A stretch of 64,000 nucleotides of DNA. Source: Paenisporosarcina sp050269735 (GTDB lineage Bacteria; Bacillota; Bacilli; Bacillales_A; Planococcaceae). A program made the translations under genes and the position numbers. The stretch covers positions 992,001 through 1,056,000 of the forward strand of contig NZ_JBNNIX010000001.1 of NCBI RefSeq assembly GCF_050269735.1, in the 5' to 3' direction. Positions 44,721-54,245 of this stretch are shown here, one piece after another (the stretch's first letter is position 1; each line of letters starts with the position of its first letter). The notes under the pieces are model-generated. The model was not told the origin of the DNA. It saw only the letters and a list, made by a program, of their open reading frames with translations, and did no database searches.

Positions 44721-47111
44721 ATGACAAAAAGTCGATTATGGAACAGACTTGGTTTTCGTGGGAAAGTTGTATTTGCCATGAGTGCTATTGTGATCCCAAT
44801 CTTTTTTGTGATGGCCACCTATTCGTACAATTATTCAAAAAATTTATATGAATCAAAAATGGAAGAAGAATTATCTCTAGAAAACGAATTGGTCGTTCAG
44901 GAAATCTACAATTTATTGAATAGCAAAAGTGAAATAACGAAACAATTTGGCGAACTTGAAGAAGTCCGGGAACTTATGGAATCTTCAGTTGAACGTGAAA
45001 CGGTGAAGAAGTCGACTCTATATCACCAAGTCAATCAGTTTATGACAAGAGTGCAGGAAGATAATGAAAATGTAGGTTTAGTCTGGATGGCCTTTCTTGA
45101 AGAGAATTTTTTAATTGCAGATCATGGATACGTAACTGATGAACCTTATGACATTCCAAAAAGGCCGTGGACTGCAAAAGCGAATGCAGCAGAAGGCTTA
45201 TCTTACTCAGACCTATATATCGATTACTCTACAAAGAAATTAACTGTAAGTGTCATTTATCCAGTCGAATCGGAAGGCATGCGATTAGGTTATTTTGGTT
45301 TAGATATGCACTTGGATACAATTCCCGCACTGATTGGTCCATATGAAAAAAAGGATAACAAATATATTCTTTTAACAGAGACCGGTCAAACATTATACGA
45401 CGCTGACAGCTTATGGGATGACTTTGCAAACTTTGACCTTACTGAAGATGAAATGGAATTAGTGAAGACATCTGAAGGGAATTTCTATGTTGAGACGCGA
45501 GCACTTGAAGGTACCGGTTGGCGAATGATCAGCTATGCACCAGAAACAACCGTTACCGAACCTCTTGCAGATTTTGGGAAGACGATTGGTTTGTCGTGGA
45601 TTATCGCCGCAATCATGATCTTAATTTCTTTATCCTGGTTGCTTCGTTCCATGTTAAAAGATTTACCGAACATAGTGAAACATGTCCGTCAGATGGAACA
45701 AGGTAATCTGGTAACTAAAATGGGGATTAAAAGACAGGATGAAATTGGTGAAATTGCTCAATCAATTGAACAAATGGGGGATTTACTGAATGCACAAGTA
45801 AAGGAAATTGACTATCAGGCAAGGTTTGATTCCTTGACGAACTTACCAAACCGTTTCTCGATTGAACGCGAACTTTCGAGATGGATTGAGGAATCAATTG
45901 ATTCCGATCAAATGATAACGGTCGCTTTCATTGATCTCGATCATTTTAAACAAATTAATGACTCAAAAGGGCATGCATACGGAGATGAACTTTTAGTACA
46001 GGTTGCGCAAAGAATTAAAGATTTGTTGCCGAAAAACAGTAGTTTCGGGCGCTTTGGAGGTGATGAATTCATTGTCCTGCTGCGTGCTAAGAGAGAAAAA
46101 TTCCCTGCTGTCCGAGCAACCCTTTCTGCTCTGCATGAGTCCTTCTCGAAAGTATATTATTTAAACGATCATCCGTTTTTTGTGACTTCTTCGATAGGAG
46201 TTTCCCTGTACCCGACGGATGCAAAGTCGTGTGAGCAATTGTTAATCAATGCAGATACGGCACTTTATAAAGCAAAGGCTGCAGGTAGAAACAGAATCCT
46301 CTTCTTCAATTATGAAATGAAAGAAGCTTTCGAAAAACAACATATGATGGAGCAAGGCTTACGTGAAGCCATGATTCACAATCATTTTACCCTTGTATAT
46401 CAACCACAGTTCAACCTGAAAACTGGAAGGACTGAAAGTTTGGAAGCACTTCTTCGTTGGAGGCATCCAGAATGGGGAATGATTTCTCCGGCTGAGTTTA
46501 TTCCAGTGGCAGAAGAATCAGGGAACATTAAGGAGATTGGAGATTGGGTACTTGAGACCGCTATTCGCGAAATAAAAACTATTCATCAGGAATACGCCCA
46601 TATATCATCTGTTGCAATCAATGTCAGTGCTCTGCAACTTCGTGAAGCCTATTTCATACAACGCCTAAAAACATTATTAAAGAAATATCAAGTAAATCCA
46701 GGATTAATTGAAATTGAAATAACTGAGTCGATCTTTATCGAGGGTGGGGAAGAAGTACTCGAGACGCTTGAAGAAATTCGGGATATGGGTATAAGCATTG
46801 CGCTCGATGATTTTGGGACAGGATATTCTTCATTGAATTATCTTCGTATTTTACCGATTAACCGTGTGAAAATTGACCGTTCATTTGTTCAAAAGATGGA
46901 AAATGATACACGGGTACAGGCAATTATCAAGTCCGTAATAGATTTGTCCCATAATTTAGGGTTCAACATTGTTGCGGAAGGCGTGGAAACACAGAAGCAG
47001 CTATCATTATTAAAGTCTTTGAATGCGGATGTTATTCAAGGGTTTTATGGAAGTAAACCATTAAACTGGACACAATTGCATGAGTTTTTAAAAGAGCCAC
47101 AGCCACTGTAG
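44721..47111 (+). CDS. Membrane GGDEF-EAL c-di-GMP enzyme with Cache and HAMP domains
   Basis: 796 residues. First span about 15-35, extracellular Cache sensor (about 40-275), second span near 290, HAMP (about 310-360), GGDEF domain with intact GGDEF at 446-450, and EAL domain with EAL at 575-577. EAL residues such as DDFGTGYSSLNYL and KIDRSFV are present. Both diguanylate cyclase and phosphodiesterase activities are thus possible. The preceding 250 nt hold no gene. Ribosome site GGGGAGGGG. It is inserted between hpf and secA, which are usually adjacent. Confidence 0.93.
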   Translation: MTKSRLWNRLGFRGKVVFAMSAIVIPIFFVMATYSYNYSKNLYESKMEEELSLENELVVQEIYNLLNSKSEITKQFGELEEVRELMESSVERETVKKSTLYHQVNQFMTRVQEDNENVGLVWMAFLEENFLIADHGYVTDEPYDIPKRPWTAKANAAEGLSYSDLYIDYSTKKLTVSVIYPVESEGMRLGYFGLDMHLDTIPALIGPYEKKDNKYILLTETGQTLYDADSLWDDFANFDLTEDEMELVKTSEGNFYVETRALEGTGWRMISYAPETTVTEPLADFGKTIGLSWIIAAIMILISLSWLLRSMLKDLPNIVKHVRQMEQGNLVTKMGIKRQDEIGEIAQSIEQMGDLLNAQVKEIDYQARFDSLTNLPNRFSIERELSRWIEESIDSDQMITVAFIDLDHFKQINDSKGHAYGDELLVQVAQRIKDLLPKNSSFGRFGGDEFIVLLRAKREKFPAVRATLSALHESFSKVYYLNDHPFFVTSSIGVSLYPTDAKSCEQLLINADTALYKAKAAGRNRILFFNYEMKEAFEKQHMMEQGLREAMIHNHFTLVYQPQFNLKTGRTESLEALLRWRHPEWGMISPAEFIPVAEESGNIKEIGDWVLETAIREIKTIHQEYAHISSVAINVSALQLREAYFIQRLKTLLKKYQVNPGLIEIEITESIFIEGGEEVLETLEEIRDMGISIALDDFGTGYSSLNYLRILPINRVKIDRSFVQKMENDTRVQAIIKSVIDLSHNLGFNIVAEGVETQKQLSLLKSLNADVIQGFYGSKPLNWTQLHEFLKEPQPL

Positions 47112-47186
47112 ATATGGAGCCGTCATTTGCACCACTATAGTTGCAGTGGTAAAATAAACCTTGAGACTATATGGGAAGTGAATCTA

Positions 47187-49700
47187 ATGCTTGGAGTATT
47201 AAATAAAGTATTCGACTTAAATAAGCGTGATTTAAAAAGATTAGAAAAAGTTGCCGATCAAGTTGAGGCGTTTGCAACAGACATGGAAGCATTAACTGAT
47301 GACCAGTTACGTGCTAAAACAGATGAATTTAAAGAACGATTGGCAAGTGGTACGGAATTGTCGGAAATTCAAGCGGAGGCATTTGCAGTTGTTCGCGAAG
47401 CAGCCAAACGAGTTCTGGGGATGTTCCCTTTCCGCGTTCAGATTATGGGTGCAGCTGCACTTCATGAAGGCAATATTTCAGAAATGAAAACTGGTGAAGG
47501 GAAGACGTTGACGTCTACCATGCCTGTTTATTTAAATGCCATCACTGGAAAAGGTGTGCACGTTGTTACGGTCAATGAGTATTTAGCAAGCCGTGATGCG
47601 GCCGAAATGGGTCAATTGTATAATTTCTTAGGTTTGACTGTTGGCCTAAATTTAAACAGCCTAACTAAAGATGAGAAACGTGAAGCATATGCAGCGGATA
47701 TTACGTATTCGACAAACAACGAACTTGGATTCGATTACTTACGTGACAATATGGTGTTGTACAAAGAAGAACATGTTCAGCGACCACTCTATTACGCAGT
47801 AATTGATGAAGTGGATTCAATTTTGATTGATGAAGCACGAACGCCGTTGATTATTTCAGGACAAGCAGCTAAATCCGCACAGCTTTACCAACAATCCAAT
47901 GCTCTTGTTCGTGCACTACGCAAAGAAGATGACTACTCATATGACGAGTCAACTAAAGGTGTTGTATTAACAGAGGCAGGGATTGAAAAGGTTGAAAAAG
48001 CGTTTGGAATTGACAACTTATTCGATTTGACTCATGTACGATTAAATCATGCAATAAACCAGTCATTGAAAGCACATGCAAGTATGCACAATGATGTAGA
48101 CTATGTCGTTCAAGATGGAAATGTTGTGATCGTAGACTCCTTTACAGGTCGTCTAATGAAAGGCCGTCGTTATTCGGATGGACTCCATCAAGCAATTGAA
48201 GCAAAAGAAGGTATGGAGATTCAAAATGAATCGATGACCATGGCAACCATTACATTCCAGAACTATTTCCGTATGTATGAAAAACTTTCCGGAATGACAG
48301 GAACTGCTAAAACGGAAGAGGAAGAGTTCCGCAACATTTACAATATGAACGTCATTGTGATTCCGACAAACCGTGTAATTGCACGTGATGACCGAGCGGA
48401 CTTGATTTATGCTTCCATGGAAGGTAAATATAAAGCCGTAGCGGAAGATATTGCCGAAAGACATAAAGCTGGCCAACCAGTACTTGTCGGGACAGTAGCA
48501 ATCGAAACTTCTGAAATTATTTCTAACTTGTTGACAAAACATGGAATCCGACATAATGTCTTGAATGCGAAAAACCATGAACGTGAAGCCGAAATTATTT
48601 CGACAGCTGGCCATAAAGGGTCTGTAACAATCGCTACTAACATGGCTGGCCGTGGAACAGACATCAAACTTGGTGACGGAGTCATCGAAGTCGGAGGTTT
48701 GGCTGTTATCGGTACAGAAAGACATGAATCCCGTCGTATTGACAATCAGCTACGTGGACGTTCAGGACGTCAAGGCGATCCTGGTGTGACACAGTTCTAT
48801 TTATCAATGGAAGATGATTTAATGCGTCGTTTCGGTTCTGACAATATGCGTGCGATGATGTCCCGTCTGGGTATGGATGATTCTCAACCAATCCAGTCAA
48901 AAATGGTAACACGTGCCGTAGAGTCAGCTCAGAAACGTGTTGAAGGTAATAACTTCGACGCTCGTAAACGTTTGCTTCAATATGATGATGTTTTACGTCA
49001 ACAACGTGAAATTATTTATAAAGAACGTTTGGAAGTGTTAGAAACCGACAATATGCGCGGATTGGTTGAAACAATGATTGATGAAGTAATTGAACGGACA
49101 GTTGCCATCCATACTTCATCAGATAAGCAAACTGAGTGGAACTATAAAGGTCTTGAAGATACAATTCAAGCTAATTTATTATCCGAAGGTGCGATCACAA
49201 GAACGCAGTTGGAAGGAAAATCAGCTGACGAAATCGTTGAATTCATTAAACAGGAAGTTTACAGACGCTACGATGAAAAAGAAGAGGAAATGACTCCTGA
49301 ACGTATGCGTGAATTTGAAAAAGTTGTTCTGTTGCGTTCAATTGATTCGAAATGGATTGATCATATCGATGCAATGGACCAGCTTCGCCAAGGAATTCAC
49401 TTGCGTGCGTACGGACAAATTGATCCACTTCGTGAGTATCAAAATGAAGGCTTTGCGATGTTTGAAGCTATGGTTGGATCCGTGCAGGAAGATGTCGCGA
49501 AATATGCCATGAAGGCAGAAATACGCAATAACTTGCAACGTGAAGAAGTAGCGAAGGGTCAAGCAGTCAACCCGAAAGAAGAAGGCGGAGCTGTAAAGAA
49601 AAAACCAGTTCGTGCTGAATCTTCAGTTGGAAGAAATGATATGTGCCCATGCGGCAGTGGCAAGAAATTCAAAAATTGTCACGGTGCTGTTGAAAGATAA
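47187..49700 (+). CDS. secA: Preprotein translocase ATPase SecA (housekeeping)
   Basis: 837 residues from ATG 47187 (GGGAAGTGA upstream; a TTG/ATG at 47127 would add an atypical N-terminus). Walker A MKTGEGKT with Lys106, EVDSILIDEARTPLI, NMAGRGTDIKLG, QLRGRSGRQGDPG and the C-terminal zinc motif CPCGSGKKFKNCHG. It drives general Sec export. A short CCACT/AGTGG hairpin stands before it. prfB follows, as in B. subtilis. Confidence 0.96.
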   Translation: MLGVLNKVFDLNKRDLKRLEKVADQVEAFATDMEALTDDQLRAKTDEFKERLASGTELSEIQAEAFAVVREAAKRVLGMFPFRVQIMGAAALHEGNISEMKTGEGKTLTSTMPVYLNAITGKGVHVVTVNEYLASRDAAEMGQLYNFLGLTVGLNLNSLTKDEKREAYAADITYSTNNELGFDYLRDNMVLYKEEHVQRPLYYAVIDEVDSILIDEARTPLIISGQAAKSAQLYQQSNALVRALRKEDDYSYDESTKGVVLTEAGIEKVEKAFGIDNLFDLTHVRLNHAINQSLKAHASMHNDVDYVVQDGNVVIVDSFTGRLMKGRRYSDGLHQAIEAKEGMEIQNESMTMATITFQNYFRMYEKLSGMTGTAKTEEEEFRNIYNMNVIVIPTNRVIARDDRADLIYASMEGKYKAVAEDIAERHKAGQPVLVGTVAIETSEIISNLLTKHGIRHNVLNAKNHEREAEIISTAGHKGSVTIATNMAGRGTDIKLGDGVIEVGGLAVIGTERHESRRIDNQLRGRSGRQGDPGVTQFYLSMEDDLMRRFGSDNMRAMMSRLGMDDSQPIQSKMVTRAVESAQKRVEGNNFDARKRLLQYDDVLRQQREIIYKERLEVLETDNMRGLVETMIDEVIERTVAIHTSSDKQTEWNYKGLEDTIQANLLSEGAITRTQLEGKSADEIVEFIKQEVYRRYDEKEEEMTPERMREFEKVVLLRSIDSKWIDHIDAMDQLRQGIHLRAYGQIDPLREYQNEGFAMFEAMVGSVQEDVAKYAMKAEIRNNLQREEVAKGQAVNPKEEGGAVKKKPVRAESSVGRNDMCPCGSGKKFKNCHGAVER

Positions 49701-49715
49701 CGGAGGAATTTAGAC

Positions 49716-50820
49716 ATGATGGAATTATCAGATGTACGCAATGAATTAGACAGAACAGCTTCAAAATTATCTGACTTTAGGGGGTCTCTTTGACTTAGAA
49801 AACAAAGAGGCACGTATTGCTGAGTTAGATGAAAATATGTCGATGCCAGACTTCTGGAATGATCAACAAGCAGCCCAAGTGGTGATCGGCGAAGCAAATG
49901 GATTAAAAGAAATTGTGAATGAATATAAAGAATTACTGGATACACAGGAAAATTTAGAAATGACTTTGGAATTGTTGCGTGAAGAACCAGACGAGGAATT
50001 GCAAGAAGAACTCAGTAGCGAAATGAAAGAATTCACTGCCAAACTGGGTGATTTTGAATTGCAATTATTACTGAGCGAACCATATGACAAAAACAATGCC
50101 ATTCTGGAATTGCATCCTGGAGCGGGCGGCACAGAGTCTCAGGATTGGGGCTCCATGCTCCTTCGAATGTATACACGTTGGGGCGAGAAGCGTGGCTTCA
50201 AAGTAGAAACACTCGATTATTTACCTGGTGACGAAGCCGGAATCAAATCGGTTACACTTGGATTTAAAGGACATAATGCATATGGTTATTTGAAAGCTGA
50301 AAAAGGAGTTCACCGTTTGGTGCGAATTTCACCTTTCGATTCTTCTGGCCGTCGCCATACTTCTTTCGTTTCATGCGAAGTAATGCCTGAATTCAATGAT
50401 GAAATCGAAATTGAAATCCGCACGGAAGATTTGAAAATTGATACGTATCGTGCCAGTGGTGCAGGTGGTCAGCATATTAATACCACCGATTCTGCTGTTC
50501 GTATTACTCACTTGCCGACAGGTGCTGTCGTGACGTGTCAACAAGAACGTTCACAAATCAAGAACCGTGAAAAAGCGATGACGATGTTAAAAGCGAAATT
50601 GTATCAATTGAAAATTGAGGAACAAGAAGCTCAAATGCTTGAAATTCGTGGAGAGCAAAAAGAAATCGGTTGGGGTTCTCAAATTCGTTCATACGTATTC
50701 CATCCTTATTCTATGGTTAAAGATCACCGCACAAGTGCTGAAAGTGGTAATGTACAAGGTGTGATGGACGGCGATATCGATTTGTTCATCAATTCCTATT
50801 TGCGATCAAAAATGAATTAA
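49716..50820 (+). CDS. prfB: Peptide chain release factor 2, expressed by programmed +1 frameshift
   Basis: Two joined frames: 25 codons from ATG 49716 up to CTT 49788-49790, then an in-frame TGA; after a +1 shift the frame continues at GAC 49792 to 50820 (367 residues in all). GGQ motif in GAGGQHINT and the RF2-type PCRF and release domains are present. It ends translation at UGA and UAA. The frameshift makes synthesis self-regulating. GGAGGA lies 8 nt before the ATG. Confidence 0.95.
49779..49793 (+). promoter_or_regulatory. RF2 programmed frameshift site
   Basis: The internal Shine-Dalgarno-like AGGGGG at 49779-49784 precedes CTT TGA C (49788-49794). This is the canonical RF2 autoregulation site. 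Confidence 0.95.
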
Positions 50821-50825
50821 GAAAA

Positions 50826-50861
50826 AACGGACATCCTACAAAGATGTTCGTTTTTTTTTTT
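50826..50861 (+). terminator. Terminator after prfB
   Basis: AACGGACATC / GATGTTCGTT (one G-T pair) and ten T. Confidence 0.85.
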
Positions 50862-51023
50862 GTTGTGAGAAACTGATTAGTTGCTCTAAAATCTCGAAAG
50901 TTGCTCAACGTGAAACCAAGAATTGTGCGATTTTCAAACTTTTTGTTGATTTAGGCGGAACATGTGGCCAGCACAATTTAGGATAAAATCATGACACCAT
51001 AAGAAAATTATCATTCTGGTTCA

Positions 51024-51039
51024 CTTCATCATGATGAAG
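51024..51039. promoter_or_regulatory. Perfect 16-bp palindrome at the yvjA promoter
   Basis: CTTCATCATGATGAAG is self-complementary throughout and abuts the -35 box at 51040. A dimeric regulator site is likely; the regulator is unknown. Confidence 0.5.
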
Positions 51040-51068
51040 TTCACACACTTTATCGTGTCTGCTATACT
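51040..51068 (+). promoter_or_regulatory. Sigma-A promoter of yvjA
   Basis: TTCACA at 51040, 17-nt spacer, TATACT at 51063; 41 nt before the start codon. Confidence 0.6.
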
Positions 51069-51109
51069 TCATTAGGGAAAAATGGACATAATAGAAAGAA
51101 GGAATTTTT

Positions 51110-51973
51110 ATGAATCGAAAAACACGGGAAGAGCCTCATCCTATTTTGGCTTCCGTTTTGGAATATATATATATCATCATTGGTGCTGCGATAATCGCTG
51201 TCGGATTTAACGTTTTCTTATTACCGAACGAAGTAGCATCTGGCGGTGTCAGTGGGGTCAGTACAATATTAAAAGGACTGTTTGACTGGAATCCCGGTTT
51301 TGTGCAATACGCATTCAATATTCCTTTATTTATTGCAGGCGTAATATTCCTTGGCAAACAGTTTGGCGCACGATCGCTAGTAGGAACTCTTACACTTCCT
51401 ATGTTTGTTTTATTAACGGCAGACTGGGAGCCAGCTACTTTAAATCCATTACTCGGTGCGCTATTTGGTGGTATCTCAGTAGGTGTGGGTCTGGGCATCG
51501 TTTTTAGAGGACGTGCATCTACAGGTGGAACGGATTTAGCTGCACAAATCATTGCGAAATACACTGGCTTTACACTAGGAACGAGCGTTATGCTCATCGA
51601 TGGACTGATTGTCCTTTCAGCAGCATTAGTTTTCGATATTGAAAAAGGATTGTATGCACTGATTGGTTTATTTGTAACAACTAAAACAATTGATATTATT
51701 CAACTCGGTTTCAGCCAATCGAAAATGGTTTACATTATCACGAATAAACAAGAAGAAATACGGAATGCTATATATACCGAAGTTAATCGAGGTGTTACTA
51801 AGCTTCCGGCAGTTGGTGGCTATACTGAGCAAGAACGACCAATTTTACTTGTAGTTGTTTATCAGACGGAATTTACAAAATTGAAGCAAGTCGTTAAAAC
51901 AGTTGACCCATCAGCATTTGTCATAGTTTCAGACGCCTACGAAGTACTCGGTGAGGGTTTTAAACGTCCATAA
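51110..51973 (+). CDS. yvjA: YitT-family membrane protein (YvjA)
   Basis: 287 residues, five or six membrane spans (about 15-190) and a soluble C-terminal DUF2179-type domain (SKMVYIITNKQEEIRNAIY, FVIVSDAYEVLGEGFK). Glycine-rich GGTDLAAQI and GGVSGVSTI motifs are typical of the family. Function unresolved. It stands between prfB and cccB as in B. subtilis. Confidence 0.88.
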   Translation: MNRKTREEPHPILASVLEYIYIIIGAAIIAVGFNVFLLPNEVASGGVSGVSTILKGLFDWNPGFVQYAFNIPLFIAGVIFLGKQFGARSLVGTLTLPMFVLLTADWEPATLNPLLGALFGGISVGVGLGIVFRGRASTGGTDLAAQIIAKYTGFTLGTSVMLIDGLIVLSAALVFDIEKGLYALIGLFVTTKTIDIIQLGFSQSKMVYIITNKQEEIRNAIYTEVNRGVTKLPAVGGYTEQERPILLVVVYQTEFTKLKQVVKTVDPSAFVIVSDAYEVLGEGFKRP

Positions 51974-52024
51974 TGTAGGTATACTTGTAAAGAATGTATA
52001 AATTGATTTCCGGGAGGGAACAAA

Positions 52025-52366
52025 ATGAACAAAAAACTTCTTGCAGCTATTTTTGGATCTGCACTGATGCTTGCCGCTTGCGGTGGCGGTGGAGATGAAG
52101 AAGCTACTGAGACGAACGAAGAAAAAGGTGGAGAAGTAACTGAAACACAAGATGCTGAGAAGATTGTCCAAGGAAATTGTACAAGTTGTCACGGCGGCAA
52201 TTTAGAAGGTCAAGGTAACTTCCCAAATCTTACCGATGTGGGATCCCGTCTATCCAAAGATGAAATTCTAGATGTCATTCAAAACGGTCGCGGCCAAATG
52301 CCTCCGAACATTATTGAAGGTGCAGAAGCGGAAGTTGTCGCTGAATGGTTGGCTAATAAAAAATAA
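52025..52366 (+). CDS. cccB: Lipoprotein cytochrome c-551
   Basis: 113 residues. Lipobox LAAC (Cys19), acidic linker, then a class-I cytochrome c with heme site CTSCH and a Met ligand in GQMPP. Membrane-anchored electron carrier of the outer face. GGGAGGGAA ribosome site. Followed by a terminator, then ftsEX. Confidence 0.93.
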   Translation: MNKKLLAAIFGSALMLAACGGGGDEEATETNEEKGGEVTETQDAEKIVQGNCTSCHGGNLEGQGNFPNLTDVGSRLSKDEILDVIQNGRGQMPPNIIEGAEAEVVAEWLANKK

Positions 52367-52379
52367 TATGTAATAAACT

Positions 52380-52414
52380 AGACCAATGACTGTTTTTGTC
52401 ATTGGTCTTTTAAT
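52380..52414 (+). terminator. Terminator after cccB
   Basis: AGACCAATGAC / GTCATTGGTCT with loop TGTTTTT and a T-rich tail. Confidence 0.8.
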
Positions 52415-52592
52415 TTTGTCAAAAAAGTGTCGAAGTAAAAGGAGGATTTCGGGAACACAATACCGAATTCCATACATGAATAGGTACATTCAACTTGTAG
52501 AATTTTAGGGATAAAGAACTAATGATGAGGTTTCTTAAGGCTTCTTTCAAAATTTTTGTAATAGTACTGTAATAAAATTTTGTCGACATACT

Positions 52593-52601
52593 TGTTATAA
52601 T
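52593..52601 (+). promoter_or_regulatory. Extended -10 promoter of ftsEX
   Basis: TGTTATAAT is a perfect extended -10; no good -35 is seen. It lies 60 nt before ftsE. Confidence 0.5.
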
Positions 52602-52660
52602 GAACATGTTGGAAAAAATATTTCAGATAGCTAGGAAAAAGCATAGGTGGTTACAAACAT

Positions 52661-53347
52661 ATGATTTCAATGAAAAATGTCTACAAGAAATATCCAAACG
52701 GCATAGTTGCTGCAAACGGAATTAATGTAGAAATCAAACAAGGTGATTTTGTATATGTTGTCGGTCCAAGCGGGGCTGGTAAATCGACATTTATTAAAAT
52801 GATGTATCGAGAAGAGCGACCAACGAGTGGAGATATAATAGTTAATGGCATTAATTTGGCGAAATTGAAGTCGAAAAAAGTGCCATATTTAAGAAGACAA
52901 ATCGGCGTAGTCTTTCAAGATTTTAAATTATTGCCTAGATTAACTGTTTTTGAAAATGTAGCGTTTGCTTTAGAAGTAATTGAAGAATCACCAAAAGTGA
53001 TTCGCAAACGCGTAATGGAAGTATTGGATTTAGTGGGGCTGAAACACAAAGCTCGTATGTTCCCTACAGAGTTATCTGGTGGAGAACAACAACGAGTATC
53101 TATTGCTCGTTCCATTGTCAACATCCCGAAAGTGATGATTGCGGACGAGCCTACCGGAAACTTAGACCCCGAAACTTCATGGGACATCATGAAGTTATTC
53201 GAAGAAATAAATCGTCGTGGGACAACCATTATAATGGCCACGCATAATAAAGAAATTGTTAATACAATTAAACATCGAGTAATTGCAGTTGAAGGTGGAC
53301 TCGTCGTACGTGATGAAGTCGGAGGTGACTACGGCTATGAAATCTAG
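52661..53347 (+). CDS. ftsE: Cell-division ABC ATPase FtsE
   Basis: 228 residues. Walker A GPSGAGKST, signature LSGGEQQRVSIARS, Walker B VMIADEPTG and H-loop ATHNKEIV. With FtsX it forms the complex that activates peptidoglycan hydrolases. The start is weakly preceded by AGGTGG. It overlaps ftsX by 11 nt. Confidence 0.95.
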   Translation: MISMKNVYKKYPNGIVAANGINVEIKQGDFVYVVGPSGAGKSTFIKMMYREERPTSGDIIVNGINLAKLKSKKVPYLRRQIGVVFQDFKLLPRLTVFENVAFALEVIEESPKVIRKRVMEVLDLVGLKHKARMFPTELSGGEQQRVSIARSIVNIPKVMIADEPTGNLDPETSWDIMKLFEEINRRGTTIIMATHNKEIVNTIKHRVIAVEGGLVVRDEVGGDYGYEI

Positions 53348-54221
53348 AACTGTAGGACGTCATTTCCGTGAAAGTTTTAAAAGTCTCGGCCGCAATAGCT
53401 GGATGACTTTTGCATCTGCAAGTGCCGTTACTGTTACATTATTGCTCGTCGGCGTATTCGTCATGATTATGATGAATTTAAATAAAGTAGCTGATGATTT
53501 AGAAAAAGACGTTGAAATAAAAGTGCTACTCGAACTAACTGCGGATGATGCAGCTGCAGCGCAATTGGAAAAAGATATTAAAGAATTAGATGGCGTTGCA
53601 ACAGTTGACTATTCCACAAAAGAAGCGGAATTAGAAGATTTAATAAAAGATTTCGGAGCGACAATGGGGTTGTCCGATCAAAATAACCCGCTTCGTGCAG
53701 CCTACTATGTGAAGGCAGAAGACCCTCAGGAAACTGAGAAAATAGCTCAACGGATAGATCGTCTTAAAAACACCTATTCGGTCGAATATGGTGAAGGCAA
53801 GATTGAGAAACTATTCAGCTTCCTGAATGTAGCGAGAAATATAGGTTTGGGATTAATCCTAGCTTTACTATTCACTGCGATGTTCCTGATTTCAAATACA
53901 ATTCGGATCACTATTGTTGCGCGTCGACGTGAAATTGAAATTATGAAACTGGTAGGAGCAACAAATTGGTTTGTCCGTATACCGTTTGTATTAGAGGGAA
54001 TGTGGATTGGTATCCTTGGTGCAATAGTGCCAATTACTCTCGTCACTTTACTTTATTACAATTTATTTCACGCCGTTCAACCTTATTTAAAAGGCGAGTT
54101 ATTCAATTTATTACCACTTACTCCCTTTTTATACCAAGTCAACGGTCTCATTCTATTGATGGGTATTTTCATTGGCGTGTGGGGAAGTTTTATGTCAGTA
54201 CGTAAGTTTTTACGCGTGTAA
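53337..54221 (+). CDS. ftsX: Cell-division ABC permease FtsX
   Basis: 294 residues, four membrane spans with a large extracellular loop (about 50-165) and MacB/FtsX-type C-terminus (TIRITIVARRREIEIMKLVGA). ATG 53337 has GGAGGTGA 8 nt upstream and lies within the end of ftsE. The outer loop should contact the M23 protein encoded next. Confidence 0.93.
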   Translation: MKSRTVGRHFRESFKSLGRNSWMTFASASAVTVTLLLVGVFVMIMMNLNKVADDLEKDVEIKVLLELTADDAAAAQLEKDIKELDGVATVDYSTKEAELEDLIKDFGATMGLSDQNNPLRAAYYVKAEDPQETEKIAQRIDRLKNTYSVEYGEGKIEKLFSFLNVARNIGLGLILALLFTAMFLISNTIRITIVARRREIEIMKLVGATNWFVRIPFVLEGMWIGILGAIVPITLVTLLYYNLFHAVQPYLKGELFNLLPLTPFLYQVNGLILLMGIFIGVWGSFMSVRKFLRV

Positions 54222-54245
54222 ACGCGAGCTTGAAAGGGGCAGAAC

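Noticed and set aside
48153..48725. 190-codon open frame on the minus strand
   Set aside because: It lies wholly inside secA, antisense to its conserved motor domain; no ribosome site and no recognisable protein.
51136..51597. 153-codon minus-strand frame
   Set aside because: Shadow of yvjA; the plus-strand protein has clear family features.
52440..52510. Strong ribosome-site-like AAAGGAGGA after cccB
   Set aside because: No start codon at suitable distance; the nearest ATG (52478) opens only ten codons.
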